The notes: generated by a model not told the origin, from the sequence alone. Counted from the first letter of the stretch, positions 1 to 8,529 are shown. The stretch is DNA of 64,000 bases from Flagellimonas meishanensis (GCF_019880545.1 NZ_JAINVW010000001.1:1178001-1242000); one strand, 5' to 3'. Program-made: numbers and translations.

Positions 1-175
1 CCTTGGCAGTGGCATTATGAAAGTTCCAGGTGCATACGGTAATGGGCCTTATGGGTGTTGAAATGGTCATTGGAGCTTCAGGTTTGTTTTCAGTCTTGCA
101 GGAAGCCAAGGCGGAGGCTGATACGATTCCTACCGTTCCCAGGCTTGAATTTTTTAGGAACTTGCGTCTTTCCAT
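1..175 (-). CDS. N4-(beta-N-acetylglucosaminyl)-L-asparaginase (glycosylasparaginase), N-terminal part
   Basis: Only the first 58 codons are in the window; the gene runs leftward off the edge. The start is an ATG followed by a twin-arginine type signal (Arg3-Arg4 then KFL) and a small hydrophobic stretch ending in a lipobox-like Leu-Ala-Ser-Cys (Cys26), so export by Tat and possible lipidation are likely. The mature start reads RPITVCTWNFHNATAK, which matches the N-terminus of the Ntn-hydrolase glycosylasparaginase family (compare the STWNF segment of the flavobacterial enzyme). The family cleaves the bond between N-linked GlcNAc and asparagine during glycoprotein breakdown. The autoproteolytic Thr and the rest of the active site lie outside the window, so activity cannot be judged. 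It is divergent from cutC with about 41 bases between start codons. Confidence 0.85.
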   Translation of the reverse strand, partial: MERRKFLKNSSLGTVGIVSASALASCKTENKPEAPMTISTPIRPITVCTWNFHNATAK

Positions 176-216
176 GGAAATGGATGTTTATTTTTAAGGG
201 CCATAAATATAGCAAT

Positions 217-936
217 ATGCTTGTAGAAGTTTGTGCCAATTCGTTGGAATCAGCGCTGAATGCTCAAAATGCTGGGGCGGACCGAATTGAGCTTTGCTCG
301 GAATTGGCCGTTGGGGGAGTAACGCCATCTTTTGGAGTACTAGCATTGGTAAGGAAGAAATTGAACATCCCCATACATGTGCTAATTCGGCCCCGCAGTG
401 GACATTTTACCTATTCCGATACAGAATTTGAGGTGATGAAGGCCGATATTGAAAAATGCAAGGAAATGGGGGTTGAAGGTATCGTTTCCGGGGTGTTGAG
501 GGACGATTTTTCACTGGATGTGGAACGCACAGCACAATTGGTGGAACTTTCCAAGCCTTTACATTTTACGTTTCACAGGGCCTTTGACTGGATTTCGGAC
601 CCAGAAAGTGCTCTAAAAATGTTGGAGACCATTGGAGTGGATACGGTATTGACCTCAGGAATGCAGAACACTGCATTGGAAGGTTTGGAGCAGCTAAATA
701 TGTGGCAATCCCAAACCCAAATGACCCTTATGGCGGGGGGAGGAGTGAATCGAGATAATGCCAAAAAATTTATGGAAGCGGGTTTACGGGCCCTTCATCT
801 TTCAGGAACTTTTTTTGTAAACTATATAGATGTTACCGAAAAAATCAACATGAATTCCTCCAAACATTGGGTGGAGGGTGAAGTTGCGGTAACAAATGTT
901 GAGCAAGTACGTCATATTGTACAGACCGTTAAATAA
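217..936 (+). CDS. cutC: copper homeostasis protein CutC family
   Basis: This 239-residue protein matches the CutC TIM-barrel family over its full length. Visible family segments are the N-terminal VEVCANS strand, the GADRIELCSELAVGG segment (residues 20-34), RPRSGHF (58-64), FHRAFD, and the C-terminal LHLSG. CutC was linked to copper tolerance in Escherichia coli, but its biochemical role is unsettled, so the name describes the family only. The reading frame is open further upstream, but the upstream part is the antisense of the glycosylasparaginase signal peptide and does not look like protein. The ATG chosen here gives the usual family N-terminus. A TAnnTTTA element at 189-196 could serve as a weak -7 box. 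Confidence 0.93.
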   Translation: MLVEVCANSLESALNAQNAGADRIELCSELAVGGVTPSFGVLALVRKKLNIPIHVLIRPRSGHFTYSDTEFEVMKADIEKCKEMGVEGIVSGVLRDDFSLDVERTAQLVELSKPLHFTFHRAFDWISDPESALKMLETIGVDTVLTSGMQNTALEGLEQLNMWQSQTQMTLMAGGGVNRDNAKKFMEAGLRALHLSGTFFVNYIDVTEKINMNSSKHWVEGEVAVTNVEQVRHIVQTVK

Positions 937-970
937 ATTTAAAATCCTCTTTAATTCAGTAGTTTAGCGA

Positions 971-978
971 TACTTTTG
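971..978 (+). promoter_or_regulatory. -7 promoter element for the metallophosphoesterase gene
   Basis: TACTTTTG matches the Bacteroidota -7 consensus TAnnTTTG exactly and ends 13 bases before the ATG at 992. No clear TTTG is seen at the -33 position; TTTA at about 950 is the best partial match. Confidence 0.5.
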
Positions 979-991
979 CAGAAAAATTGAT

Positions 992-2227
992 ATGCCACGA
1001 TTTGTAATCGTTCTTTCCATAATTTACATCGTCATGGCCATTTATGGCTTCCAGGCGTTCCGAACCCTATTCAAGAGTGTATGGGCAAATTGGGCCTATG
1101 GTATCTTTTTTTTAGGGGCATTGTTGTTCTTAATCGTGAAGGTGTTGGCCTATACCCCAGGCGATGGTTTTAGGGGCTCTGTTGCCGTTGCAGCAGGCGT
1201 GTTTTTTGCCTTTTTCCTTTTGGGCGGGGTCTTGGGGTCTTTTATGTTGCTGGAGGATATTGGTCGCGGATTCGCCTTCGTATATAACAAGGTTTCAGGA
1301 TTTTCCCATCCGGAAAACGGACATCTTCCAGCCCGTAGAAAATTCATAAGCGCCATAGCGGTAGGGCTGGCATCCATCCCCTTTGGAGCACTGCTTTATG
1401 GTATGTACCGTGGAAAATATAATTATCAAGTACTGAAATACGAATTGGAATTTGATGATTTACCGGAAGCCTTTCATGGATATCAGATAACCCAGATATC
1501 GGATGTGCACAGCGGAAGTTTTGATGATGCGGTCAAGGTGGCCTACGGCGTTGACCTGATCAACCAACAAAAAAGTGATGTTATTTTTTTTACCGGGGAC
1601 ATGGTCAACGACCGGACCGATGAAATGATTCCTTGGAAAGAGACTTTTGCCCGACTGGAGGCCAAGGATGGTATGTTCTCTATTCTGGGCAACCACGATT
1701 ATGGGGATTATACCACATGGGAAACGGAGGAGGCCAAAGCGCAGAATCTAGAAGATCTGAAAGCAGTACAAAAGGAAATCGGTTTCGACCTGATTCTGAA
1801 TTCCAATCGGTATTTGGAGCGTGACGGCCAAAAAATAGCTTTGCTCGGTGTCGAGAATTGGGGCCGGGGTGGTTTCAAAAAGGCCGGTGATTTAGAAAAG
1901 GCCAAGGAAGGTGTTTCCAAAGATGATTTCAAAATTTTGCTCAGCCATGATCCCTCCCATTGGGAGGACATTGCATTGCATGACGATTACCACTATCATC
2001 TTACCCTGAGCGGGCACACGCACGGCATGCAGTTTGGTGTGGAGATTCCGGGCTGGGTAAAATGGAGCCCTGTAAAATGGCGATACAAGTACTGGGCGGG
2101 ACTCTATAAGGAACTGGGTCAGTTCATCAACGTGAACCGGGGCTTTGGGTTTATAGGTTATCCAGGTCGTGTGGGCATTTGGCCAGAAATCTCCGTGATT
2201 ACCTTAAAGAAGAAGGGAATGGCCTAA
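992..2227 (+). CDS. membrane-anchored metallophosphoesterase
   Basis: The 411-residue protein has four predicted membrane helices in its first 140 residues (about 1-25, 35-54, 64-90 and 118-139), followed by a calcineurin-like phosphoesterase domain. All metal-binding blocks are present: DVH (171-173), GDMVND (202-207), GNHD (233-236), SHD (318-320) and GHTHG (341-345). This order is that of the YkuE-like branch of membrane metallophosphoesterases, which use a two-metal centre to cleave phosphate esters. The substrate cannot be deduced. The catalytic domain should follow the last helix on one face of the inner membrane; which face is not clear from sequence. It has its own promoter and ends at a terminator shared with the convergent porin gene. 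Confidence 0.92.
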   Translation: MPRFVIVLSIIYIVMAIYGFQAFRTLFKSVWANWAYGIFFLGALLFLIVKVLAYTPGDGFRGSVAVAAGVFFAFFLLGGVLGSFMLLEDIGRGFAFVYNKVSGFSHPENGHLPARRKFISAIAVGLASIPFGALLYGMYRGKYNYQVLKYELEFDDLPEAFHGYQITQISDVHSGSFDDAVKVAYGVDLINQQKSDVIFFTGDMVNDRTDEMIPWKETFARLEAKDGMFSILGNHDYGDYTTWETEEAKAQNLEDLKAVQKEIGFDLILNSNRYLERDGQKIALLGVENWGRGGFKKAGDLEKAKEGVSKDDFKILLSHDPSHWEDIALHDDYHYHLTLSGHTHGMQFGVEIPGWVKWSPVKWRYKYWAGLYKELGQFINVNRGFGFIGYPGRVGIWPEISVITLKKKGMA

Positions 2228-2257
2228 TATGCGATGGAATTACAATATATTATATAT

Positions 2258-2286
2258 AAAAGCACCGATTTTAATCGGTGCTTTTT
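2258..2286. terminator. bidirectional intrinsic terminator
   Basis: A perfect 10-base-pair stem AGCACCGATT/AATCGGTGCT with a two-base TT centre is flanked by A and T runs on both sides. It sits between two convergent genes and can stop transcription from either side. Confidence 0.9.
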
Positions 2287-2307
2287 CATGATTGAAAAAT
2301 GCCATTG

Positions 2308-3621
2308 CTATTTATTCCCCAGCTTCAGTGATGCTCCGACGGAAAACATGGAGGTCGTCATATCGTATGAAACGTCTGAGCCAGGAATGGCGCCGAATGG
2401 AGGAGAACTTTGGATAAACTGGGGATTCAATATAGGACCGGATGTGGCATCCCCGCTTGTTCCATAATGATAAAGAGCGTCAAGGGTCAGCCTTTCGCTG
2501 GCTTCGTAGCTTATACCTAACTGAAAGGCATTTTTTATAATTGCCGTTGCTGGAATGTTAAAGAAGGCCACCTCGCTATTGATTGGATTGGAACTGTAAG
2601 TGTATCCTACTCGTAATGGCAGTTTGTCTATTGCCTTGTACTGTATTCCCGCGGAGATGATGTTTATGTTTTCCCATCCAAAACCGGCAACTGATGCACG
2701 CTGTGTCCACCCCGCCGTTGAAAAGCCATCAGTATTTTCATAGTCCACCATTCTGTAATCCAGGGCTAGGTCAATGTTACCCAAAGAATAACCCAGCCCA
2801 AAAGAGAGAATGGCCGGATAGTCCAAATTAAAGGAGTTGGTCCCTTGGGAACCGTCTAAATAGGTGTTGTCAAGTTCAAAATTACCAAAGTATTGGGTGG
2901 TTTTATATGAAACACCCGCCTTGAACCCCCATGGAGCGTTGTAGAACACACCTAACTGCCCCCCAAAACCTAGGGCGGAAGATGGATCGGTACTTGGATA
3001 TCCCGCTTGGGTTGGATTGGCAGTGGGATTGGGCATGAGTTCCAAGGATGCATAGTTAATAGTAGGTTGCAAGCCAATGGAAAATTCATTCGTAATCTCA
3101 TATGCCCAGGCCATACCTATTTGTAGTAGGATATAGTTCGATTCTATTCTACCAAAGCCTCCCATGCTTTGCGGCATGTTAATTGGATTTGAAGTGCTTT
3201 CGGGAAAGGTTACCCCGAACCCGCTGATACCAAATGCAGATGCACCAAAGGTATGTCTGCTATCAGGTTTGCTCCAGACCACTGCAAGCGCGGGCAATGG
3301 CGATACACCTCGATCGTCCTCGGTTGTTCCACTGAAAAAGTTGCCTGTGGGTTGTCCTGTACCATCAAATTCTGGAACTGTTGAGCTCAATTCTGGAGAG
3401 GAAAAGAAAAGACCGATATCAAGTTTGAGGATATCTTCGTCAAATGTGACGATCGTAGCAGGGTTCCAGTGCAGGGCCCCTGCAATGTCCAAGGGTTGAG
3501 CGGTAGCGGCACCTCCCATTGACATATTAACAGAGCCCACGCCTTGCATAATATGTCCTGCCTGGGAAAAGATAAAGGTGCTTATAAAAAAAGCACAAAA
3601 GGGAAGGATGGAATTTTTCAT
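2308..3621 (-). CDS. FadL/OmpP1/TodX-type outer membrane transporter
   Basis: The 437-residue protein begins with a signal peptide (cleavage likely near residues 19-21, after Phe-Ser-Gln-Ala) and continues with alternating beta strands to the end. The early mature segment GVGSVNMSMGGAATAQPLDIAG followed by a WNPA motif is characteristic of the FadL/OmpP1/TodX family, in which a plug region at the N-terminus gates a 14-stranded barrel that takes up hydrophobic compounds such as long-chain fatty acids. The substrate is not deducible. An acyl-CoA oxidase lies about 23 kb away, but there is no operon link. The gene stands alone, ends at the shared terminator, and has a possible -7 element upstream. 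Confidence 0.88.
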   Translation of the reverse strand: MKNSILPFCAFFISTFIFSQAGHIMQGVGSVNMSMGGAATAQPLDIAGALHWNPATIVTFDEDILKLDIGLFFSSPELSSTVPEFDGTGQPTGNFFSGTTEDDRGVSPLPALAVVWSKPDSRHTFGASAFGISGFGVTFPESTSNPINMPQSMGGFGRIESNYILLQIGMAWAYEITNEFSIGLQPTINYASLELMPNPTANPTQAGYPSTDPSSALGFGGQLGVFYNAPWGFKAGVSYKTTQYFGNFELDNTYLDGSQGTNSFNLDYPAILSFGLGYSLGNIDLALDYRMVDYENTDGFSTAGWTQRASVAGFGWENINIISAGIQYKAIDKLPLRVGYTYSSNPINSEVAFFNIPATAIIKNAFQLGISYEASERLTLDALYHYGTSGDATSGPILNPQFIQSSPPFGAIPGSDVSYDMTTSMFSVGASLKLGNK

Positions 3622-3697
3622 AAGTTGAGGTTTTAATTCTTGAAACTTTCAGCACTCGATTGTCCAAACAGTCAGTACTGCTGAATTTCTTCACGGA

Positions 3698-3705
3698 CAA
3701 ATCTA
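3698..3705 (-). promoter_or_regulatory. possible -7 element for the FadL-type gene
   Basis: Read on the minus strand this is TAGATTTG, an exact TAnnTTTG match about 76 bases before the start codon. No -33 TTTG is seen at the right distance, so this is tentative. Confidence 0.35.
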
Positions 3706-3964
3706 GTTACAAACCATACCGGATTGAATGATAATTGTCATTAATAACCGGCATTTCTTGAGACTCTCCGTTGATTGCGATTGATGAGGGCTCAAAGAGG
3801 TTTCTTTTTTGGCCAAAATGAAATTGACTTCCTAGCCAATTTGGAATGCTGATAGGTATTGGTTTAAATCTTACAGCTGTAGTACAAAACAATGTTTAAC
3901 GTGAATTTAACTTGTGTAGCGCTACGAATACACTTACTTGCTGTAAAACGTTAACAAATTTTCT

Positions 3965-3972
3965 TACTTTTG
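3965..3972 (+). promoter_or_regulatory. -7 promoter element for the thioredoxin-like gene
   Basis: TACTTTTG matches TAnnTTTG exactly and ends 22 bases before the ATG. A TTG at 3938-3940 lies 24 bases upstream of it, slightly far for a -33 element. Confidence 0.55.
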
Positions 3973-3994
3973 GCTAGTAAACCAGAGAATATCT

Positions 3995-4291
3995 ATGTCT
4001 AAGTTTGGTGAACTCATTGATGTAAACGTCCCCGTGTTGTTGGACTTTTACGCCGAGTGGAACGAACAGTCCACTTCCATGCATCCTGTGCTACGCGATG
4101 TTGCCGCTGCCCTTGGTGATAAGGGAAAGGTGATCAAAATTGATGTGGACAAAAACAAGGAGCTTTCGCAGGCATTGCGAATCAAAGGTCTTCCCACGTT
4201 GATGATCTACAAAAAAGGTGAGATGGTCTGGCGGCAGAGCGGTGAGCAGGACGCCAATACACTTATCGGGATTTTGAACGAATATATCTAA
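3995..4291 (+). CDS. thioredoxin-fold protein without the active-site cysteines
   Basis: The 98-residue protein has the complete thioredoxin fold pattern: LLDFYAEW at residues 15-22, the KIDVDKN strand at 48-54, the cis-proline loop GLPT (Pro67) and the following KKGEMVWRQSG segment. The catalytic WCGPC is replaced by WNEQS (22-26), and the protein has no cysteine at all. It therefore cannot catalyse dithiol exchange, and a role in protein binding or as a scaffold is more likely. There is no signal peptide, so it should be cytoplasmic. It has its own promoter and is followed directly by a strong bidirectional terminator, so it is monocistronic. The family assignment is secure; the function is unknown. 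Confidence 0.85.
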   Translation: MSKFGELIDVNVPVLLDFYAEWNEQSTSMHPVLRDVAAALGDKGKVIKIDVDKNKELSQALRIKGLPTLMIYKKGEMVWRQSGEQDANTLIGILNEYI

Positions 4292-4292
4292 C

Positions 4293-4323
4293 AAAAAAGC
4301 GAGGCGAAAACCTCGCTTTTTTT
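4293..4323. terminator. bidirectional intrinsic terminator
   Basis: AAAAAAGCGAGG, a CGAAAA loop and CCTCGCTTTTTT form a strong symmetrical hairpin between the convergent thioredoxin-like and DUF2723 genes. Both flanks carry A/T runs, so it works in both directions. Confidence 0.92.
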
Positions 4324-4324
4324 A

Positions 4325-7300
4325 TCATTCCTCTTCCACTATAACACCATCCTGTTCGGCCTCTAAGGTATCCAAGGGTATGGAGTCTTCCAAATCTGGA
4401 TTGGATTCAGGCAATTCTTCAAAGGCATCCTCCTCTTCTCCCATGAATTGGGAAAATTTGTCGATGTATTCATTGAAAATCATCGTCTCAGATTCAGCAA
4501 ACGACCTATCATCATTTTCGATAAGGATATCGATGTTCCTGCGATAGGCCTGCATATCGGCCAAAATATCATCGATTTTTTCGTATTGCTCATCCAAGGG
4601 AACACCGGCATAGTATTCCAGTCGTTCTTGGTATACTTTTTTCAGTTTTTCATAGAGTGCACGGGCCTTCTGGTTTTCCCCAACCTTATAATAACCGTCC
4701 ACAAAAGGTTCCACAAAGGCATAAAAACCAAAGTGCTCCACCGGGGTATGGGTCATTGCCATGTTGATGACATCCTTGGCCTTGTCTATTTTGTTTTCTG
4801 CAATCAAGGTTTCGCTGAGACGTGCCAAATTGCTTCTGAAGGACAGCCCCTGTGAACGGGTTTGGGGATCATGGTATATATCATCACTTCCGGCATTGCC
4901 CCAATCCCACTTCTTAACAATATCGTACATGAGCTCCGAATCGATACGGCCCATTTCAAAGGAGCTTTGGTTCTCGGTCTTTATGGGGACCAATTTATAG
5001 ACCAAGCCATCCAATTGCAGGTACTCCTTCATCCAAATATATTCGGCCCGGTCAAAACTTCCCCCTGAGAAATAGATGGGGCGTTTCCAGTCGTTGTTCG
5101 CAATAAGGTCCAACATTAGGATGCGGTTTTTGGGGAGTGCATTCTGCGGCAGGTCAATATCTATGTAGTCCACGATGAGTGCAGAATCTTTTTCCTTGAC
5201 CAGCCCGCTTTTAAGCACATTCTCCTTATTGACTGGGATTCTGATTTTGTTGGTGGGATAGTATACAATGTCCAGATTGCTGTCGGAATACTCGCTAAGG
5301 TCCGCTCCCCGTTTTTCCAACAAGTATCGGAACTTGGTCTGGGGTTTGTCACTCCCGATCCAATTCATAAAGTCCTTGATATCCCATCGACTATCCGTAA
5401 TTCCCTGATAGTATACTGCATCCCTGGTTCCGTAGCGGTATTTGTCATGCGTCAATTGCGAAGGGATAGGATTACTTTCATAGGCCCTTTTCTTCATCTG
5501 GTCAATGTACCAATCTGTGGCAAACAAACTGGTGTTCACAATTCGGACATCGGTACGGTAGTTTTCAATCTCCTGAACATACCAAAGTGGGAAGGTGTCG
5601 TTGTCACCTATGGTGAAGAGTATGGCGCCCGTATCTTCCTGACAGGAATCCAGATAGGCCTTTGCCGTGGATTGCGCTGTATATCTGCCAGAACGGTCAT
5701 GGTCGTCCCAATTCTGAAAGGCCATTAAAAACGGTACTGCAATCAGGCATAATGTTGTGATCGCCGGAGCTGCTATTTTGGCGGAAAGTATTTTTTTAAA
5801 TTCATCATAAAGGCCATACACCCCAATGCCAATCCAAATACAGAATATATAAAAGGAACCGACCAAGGAATAATCCCGCTCACGGGGCTGGAATATATAA
5901 GGGTTTGTGTAAAACTGAATGGCCAATCCCGTGAACATGAAAAACACAAAAAGCACCCAAAAATGTTTTGGATTCTTTGAGATCTGGAATACCAAACCGA
6001 TGATTCCCAAAAGGAGGGGCAAAAAGAAATAGGTGTTTCTGGCTTTGTTGTTTTTCCAATCCGAAGGCAGGTTTTCCTGGCTCCCCAATCTTAAACTGTC
6101 CAAAAATCCGATTCCACTGAGCCAATGCCCGTTTTCATCATAACGGCCCTGCATATCGTTTTGCCTTCCGACAAAATTCCACATAAAATAACGCATATAC
6201 ATGTAGCCGAACTGAAATTGGAAGAGGTATCGCAGATTTTGTCCCAATGTGGGGGGCTCCACTTCAATATACTCCGAAAATTCACGCAAAAAACGGATGT
6301 ATTGCTCGGTATCCAGCTCTCCCTGTTGATGGGCCGCCTTAAATTGTGCCACGGCCTGTCTCAGGTCGTTGTTTGAAATGTATTCGGACTTTATTCGAAA
6401 GTCCAGCACCCCAAAATACTGCATATAGTTCTCGGCATGCTGATCGCTCCACATTCGGGGCAGGGGACCCACGTGCTTTTCATTGGGTCCCTGCATGGCG
6501 TTTTGGTAATGGTTTACAATGACATATTTACCCAATTTTTCATCTTTCTCATATTTGGGACGGTCATCTTTGTCCTCTCCTGCCGGTGCAAACGTATCGG
6601 AATAGTAAGCCCCATAAAAGGGACTCTCCACCCCGGGATATTGCTCTCTATTGTAATAGGCCAAGAGTGAACGGGCATCCTCGGGATTGTTTTCATTGAC
6701 CACTACGTTGGCATTCGCCCGTATGGGCAACATAAGCCACGACGAAAATCCAAGGATCAGGAACATGACGCTCAATACTACAAGGTTACCGGTCTGAAAA
6801 TTATTCTTTCTGGTATACCTTAGGGCAAGGTAAAATGCCATAACGAACAGCAGACCCATTATGATGGTACCCGAGTTGAAGGGCAATCCAACTTCGTTGA
6901 TGAAGAAAACCTCGCTCCATCCAAAAAGTCTTAGCACATAGGTAAGGGAAAATTTATAGACCAGCATGAGCAATGCCACCACCACTATGTTGGCCAGCAA
7001 AAAATTCTTGGCGTTGGTCTTTTTGTATTTTTTAAAATAGAATAACAGTCCAATGGACGGTATGGCGAGAAATCCCATGAACTGTATTCCAAATGTAAGG
7101 CCTATTACAAAGCAAATGAGCAAAAGCCATTTATGACCTCGTGGCTCATCCAGGTTGTCGGTCCATTTTATGCCCATCCAGAGCAACAGCGCCATGATCA
7201 AACTTGCCATGGCATACACTTCGGTTTCCACTGCATTGAACCAAAAACTATCGGAAAAAGTGAATGCCAGTGCTCCCACCAGCCCACTGCCCAATATGGC

Positions 7301-7660
7301 GATGGCCTTGCTGTTGGTAAGGGCCTTTTCCTTGGAAATCAGCTTGCGCGTAAGATTGGTTATGGTCCAGAAAGTAAACAAAACCGCAAAGGCACTGGAT
7401 ACTACCGATACCGCATTGACCATAAGGGCTATTTTGGAGGTGTCGCCAAAGGCAAACATGGCAAAAAAGGCCCCGATCATCTGTAAAAGTGGTGCGCCGG
7501 GAGGGTGCCCGACCTGCAATTTGGCCGAAGTGGTGATATATTCCCCCGCATCCCAAAAGCTGCCTGTTGGTTCAACGGTCAGGGCATATACCAAAAAAGC
7601 TATGGTGAAGGATATCCATCCGAAAATGGTATCCCATTTTTTAAAATTAGTTGCAAACAT
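4325..7660 (-). CDS. DUF2723 family membrane glycosyltransferase (GT117 type)
   Basis: The 1111-residue protein has about eleven hydrophobic helices in its N-terminal two thirds and a soluble C-terminal part ending in a strongly acidic tail. The N-terminus carries the DUF2723 signature: an acidic loop FWDAGEY (35-41) after the first helix and GHPPGAP (51-57) before the second. This arrangement resembles GT-C transferases such as protein O-mannosyltransferases, in which the acidic residue in the first periplasmic loop is catalytic. DUF2723 proteins are classed as GT117 and are common in Bacteroidota, where protein O-glycosylation occurs, but acceptor and donor cannot be read from the sequence. 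The gene stands alone between two terminated units. Confidence 0.85.
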   Translation of the reverse strand: MFATNFKKWDTIFGWISFTIAFLVYALTVEPTGSFWDAGEYITTSAKLQVGHPPGAPLLQMIGAFFAMFAFGDTSKIALMVNAVSVVSSAFAVLFTFWTITNLTRKLISKEKALTNSKAIAILGSGLVGALAFTFSDSFWFNAVETEVYAMASLIMALLLWMGIKWTDNLDEPRGHKWLLLICFVIGLTFGIQFMGFLAIPSIGLLFYFKKYKKTNAKNFLLANIVVVALLMLVYKFSLTYVLRLFGWSEVFFINEVGLPFNSGTIIMGLLFVMAFYLALRYTRKNNFQTGNLVVLSVMFLILGFSSWLMLPIRANANVVVNENNPEDARSLLAYYNREQYPGVESPFYGAYYSDTFAPAGEDKDDRPKYEKDEKLGKYVIVNHYQNAMQGPNEKHVGPLPRMWSDQHAENYMQYFGVLDFRIKSEYISNNDLRQAVAQFKAAHQQGELDTEQYIRFLREFSEYIEVEPPTLGQNLRYLFQFQFGYMYMRYFMWNFVGRQNDMQGRYDENGHWLSGIGFLDSLRLGSQENLPSDWKNNKARNTYFFLPLLLGIIGLVFQISKNPKHFWVLFVFFMFTGLAIQFYTNPYIFQPRERDYSLVGSFYIFCIWIGIGVYGLYDEFKKILSAKIAAPAITTLCLIAVPFLMAFQNWDDHDRSGRYTAQSTAKAYLDSCQEDTGAILFTIGDNDTFPLWYVQEIENYRTDVRIVNTSLFATDWYIDQMKKRAYESNPIPSQLTHDKYRYGTRDAVYYQGITDSRWDIKDFMNWIGSDKPQTKFRYLLEKRGADLSEYSDSNLDIVYYPTNKIRIPVNKENVLKSGLVKEKDSALIVDYIDIDLPQNALPKNRILMLDLIANNDWKRPIYFSGGSFDRAEYIWMKEYLQLDGLVYKLVPIKTENQSSFEMGRIDSELMYDIVKKWDWGNAGSDDIYHDPQTRSQGLSFRSNLARLSETLIAENKIDKAKDVINMAMTHTPVEHFGFYAFVEPFVDGYYKVGENQKARALYEKLKKVYQERLEYYAGVPLDEQYEKIDDILADMQAYRRNIDILIENDDRSFAESETMIFNEYIDKFSQFMGEEEDAFEELPESNPDLEDSIPLDTLEAEQDGVIVEEE

Positions 7661-7780
7661 AAAGGTCGTGGTTAACCAAGTTGGGGCGAATTTAGTAAAT
7701 ATCGTACAGAAGGGCGTTTAATTTTTCAAAAGCTTTAACACGGGGCAGAATGAAAAATAGGCTCTATTCTGCTGAAATTA

Positions 7781-7811
7781 TTTGCCGAAACCAAAGTTTG
7801 TTATAAATTTG
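7781..7811 (+). promoter_or_regulatory. promoter of tRNA-Gln
   Basis: TTTG at 7781-7784 and TAAATTTG at 7804-7811 are separated by 19 bases. This is an essentially perfect Bacteroidota housekeeping promoter, about 41 bases upstream of the mature tRNA. Confidence 0.85.
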
Positions 7812-7852
7812 CACGCTCAAAAGCCGAAACTGTTTCGGCGGACGACAGCGAT

Positions 7853-7924
7853 TGGCCTATGGTGTAATTGGCAACACTACTGATTTTGGTTCAGTCATTC
7901 TAGGTTCGAGTCCTAGTAGGCCAA
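7853..7924 (+). tRNA. tRNA-Gln (anticodon TTG)
   Basis: The 72-base sequence folds as a cloverleaf: acceptor stem TGGCCTA/TAGGCCA with discriminator A, a D-arm closed by GTG/CAC, an anticodon stem around the loop TTTTGGT (anticodon TTG) and a T-arm with TTCGAGT in the loop. The CCA end is not encoded. It has its own promoter. Confidence 0.95.
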
Positions 7925-7964
7925 CAAATTCCCGATCTGCCAAAGTTTTTTGTGGGGGTTGGGG

Positions 7965-7996
7965 TTGCATTTGCGGTAGAAATTATCGTATATTTG
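7965..7996 (+). promoter_or_regulatory. promoter of the rimP-nusA-infB operon
   Basis: TATATTTG at 7989-7996 is an exact -7 match. TTG at 7965-7967 lies 21 bases upstream as a -33 element. Transcription should begin near 8003, leaving a leader of about 60 bases. Confidence 0.7.
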
Positions 7997-8026
7997 CACC
8001 GCTGAACGGATATATAAAGTATTCAT

Positions 8027-8052
8027 GAGGGGACTTTGGGTCCCCTCTTTTA
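8027..8052 (+). promoter_or_regulatory. terminator-like hairpin in the rimP leader (possible attenuator)
   Basis: GAGGGGAC and GTCCCCTC form a perfect 8-base-pair stem around a TTTGG loop, followed by TTTTATT. It lies between the predicted transcription start (about 8003) and the rimP ATG, so transcripts of the operon must pass it. The shape is that of an intrinsic terminator or attenuator. Regulation by NusA, encoded in the operon, is an inference. Confidence 0.6.
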
Positions 8053-8064
8053 TTACTTGGATTT

Positions 8065-8529
8065 ATGCTAAAGGAGAAAGTGGAATCCTTATTAAACAAG
8101 GCGCTTGCGGAGCGACCATCCTTGTTTTTGATTGATTTTACGATCAGTGGCGACAATACCATACGGGTTGTCTTGGATGGCGATGAAGGGGTGAACCTCC
8201 AGGATTGCATCGAAGTAAGCCGGGCCATTGAGCACAATTTGGATCGGGAAGAGGAGGATTTTTCCTTGGAAGTGACCTCGGCAGGAGCGACCGAACCCTT
8301 GCTATTGCCCCGTCAGTACGAAAAGAACAAAGGAAGAAAGCTGAAGGTAAGAACGGACATGGGAGAACAGGAAGGAACCTTGGCCGAAGTGACCGAAAAT
8401 AATATTATCTTGGAGTGGAAGGCCCGCGAGCCCAAGCCCACAGGTAAGGGAAAAGTGACCGTACAGAAAAAGCAGGAAATCGCCTTTTCTGATATTAAGG
8501 AAGCAAAAGTTGTTTTAAAATTTAATTGA
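8065..8529 (+). CDS. rimP: ribosome maturation factor RimP
   Basis: The 154-residue protein matches RimP over its full length. The N-terminal domain carries the DGDEGVNLQDCIEVSRAIE helix segment and the SLEVTSAGA strand; the C-terminal SH3-like domain follows from about residue 85. RimP is a cytoplasmic factor that helps 30S subunit maturation. It is the first gene of the classical rimP-nusA-infB order, 10 bases from nusA, and lies behind a leader with a terminator-like hairpin. Assignment is secure from sequence and gene order together. Confidence 0.95.
   Translation: MLKEKVESLLNKALAERPSLFLIDFTISGDNTIRVVLDGDEGVNLQDCIEVSRAIEHNLDREEEDFSLEVTSAGATEPLLLPRQYEKNKGRKLKVRTDMGEQEGTLAEVTENNIILEWKAREPKPTGKGKVTVQKKQEIAFSDIKEAKVVLKFN

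Larger units (their letters stand above)
3622..3994. other. intergenic region between divergent genes
   Basis: This 373-base stretch separates the porin (leftward) from the thioredoxin-like gene (rightward). I see promoter elements for each direction at 3698-3705 and 3965-3972 and nothing else that I can support. A 61-codon open frame on the minus strand has no family likeness and looks like chance. Confidence 0.6.

Noticed and set aside
2234..2467. A 77-codon open frame on the plus strand after the metallophosphoesterase
   Set aside because: It covers the terminator and the 3' end of the porin gene on the other strand; it is a shadow.
3707..3892. A 61-codon open frame on the minus strand between two genes
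   Set aside because: No family likeness, no ribosome site and no promoter that fits; looks like chance.
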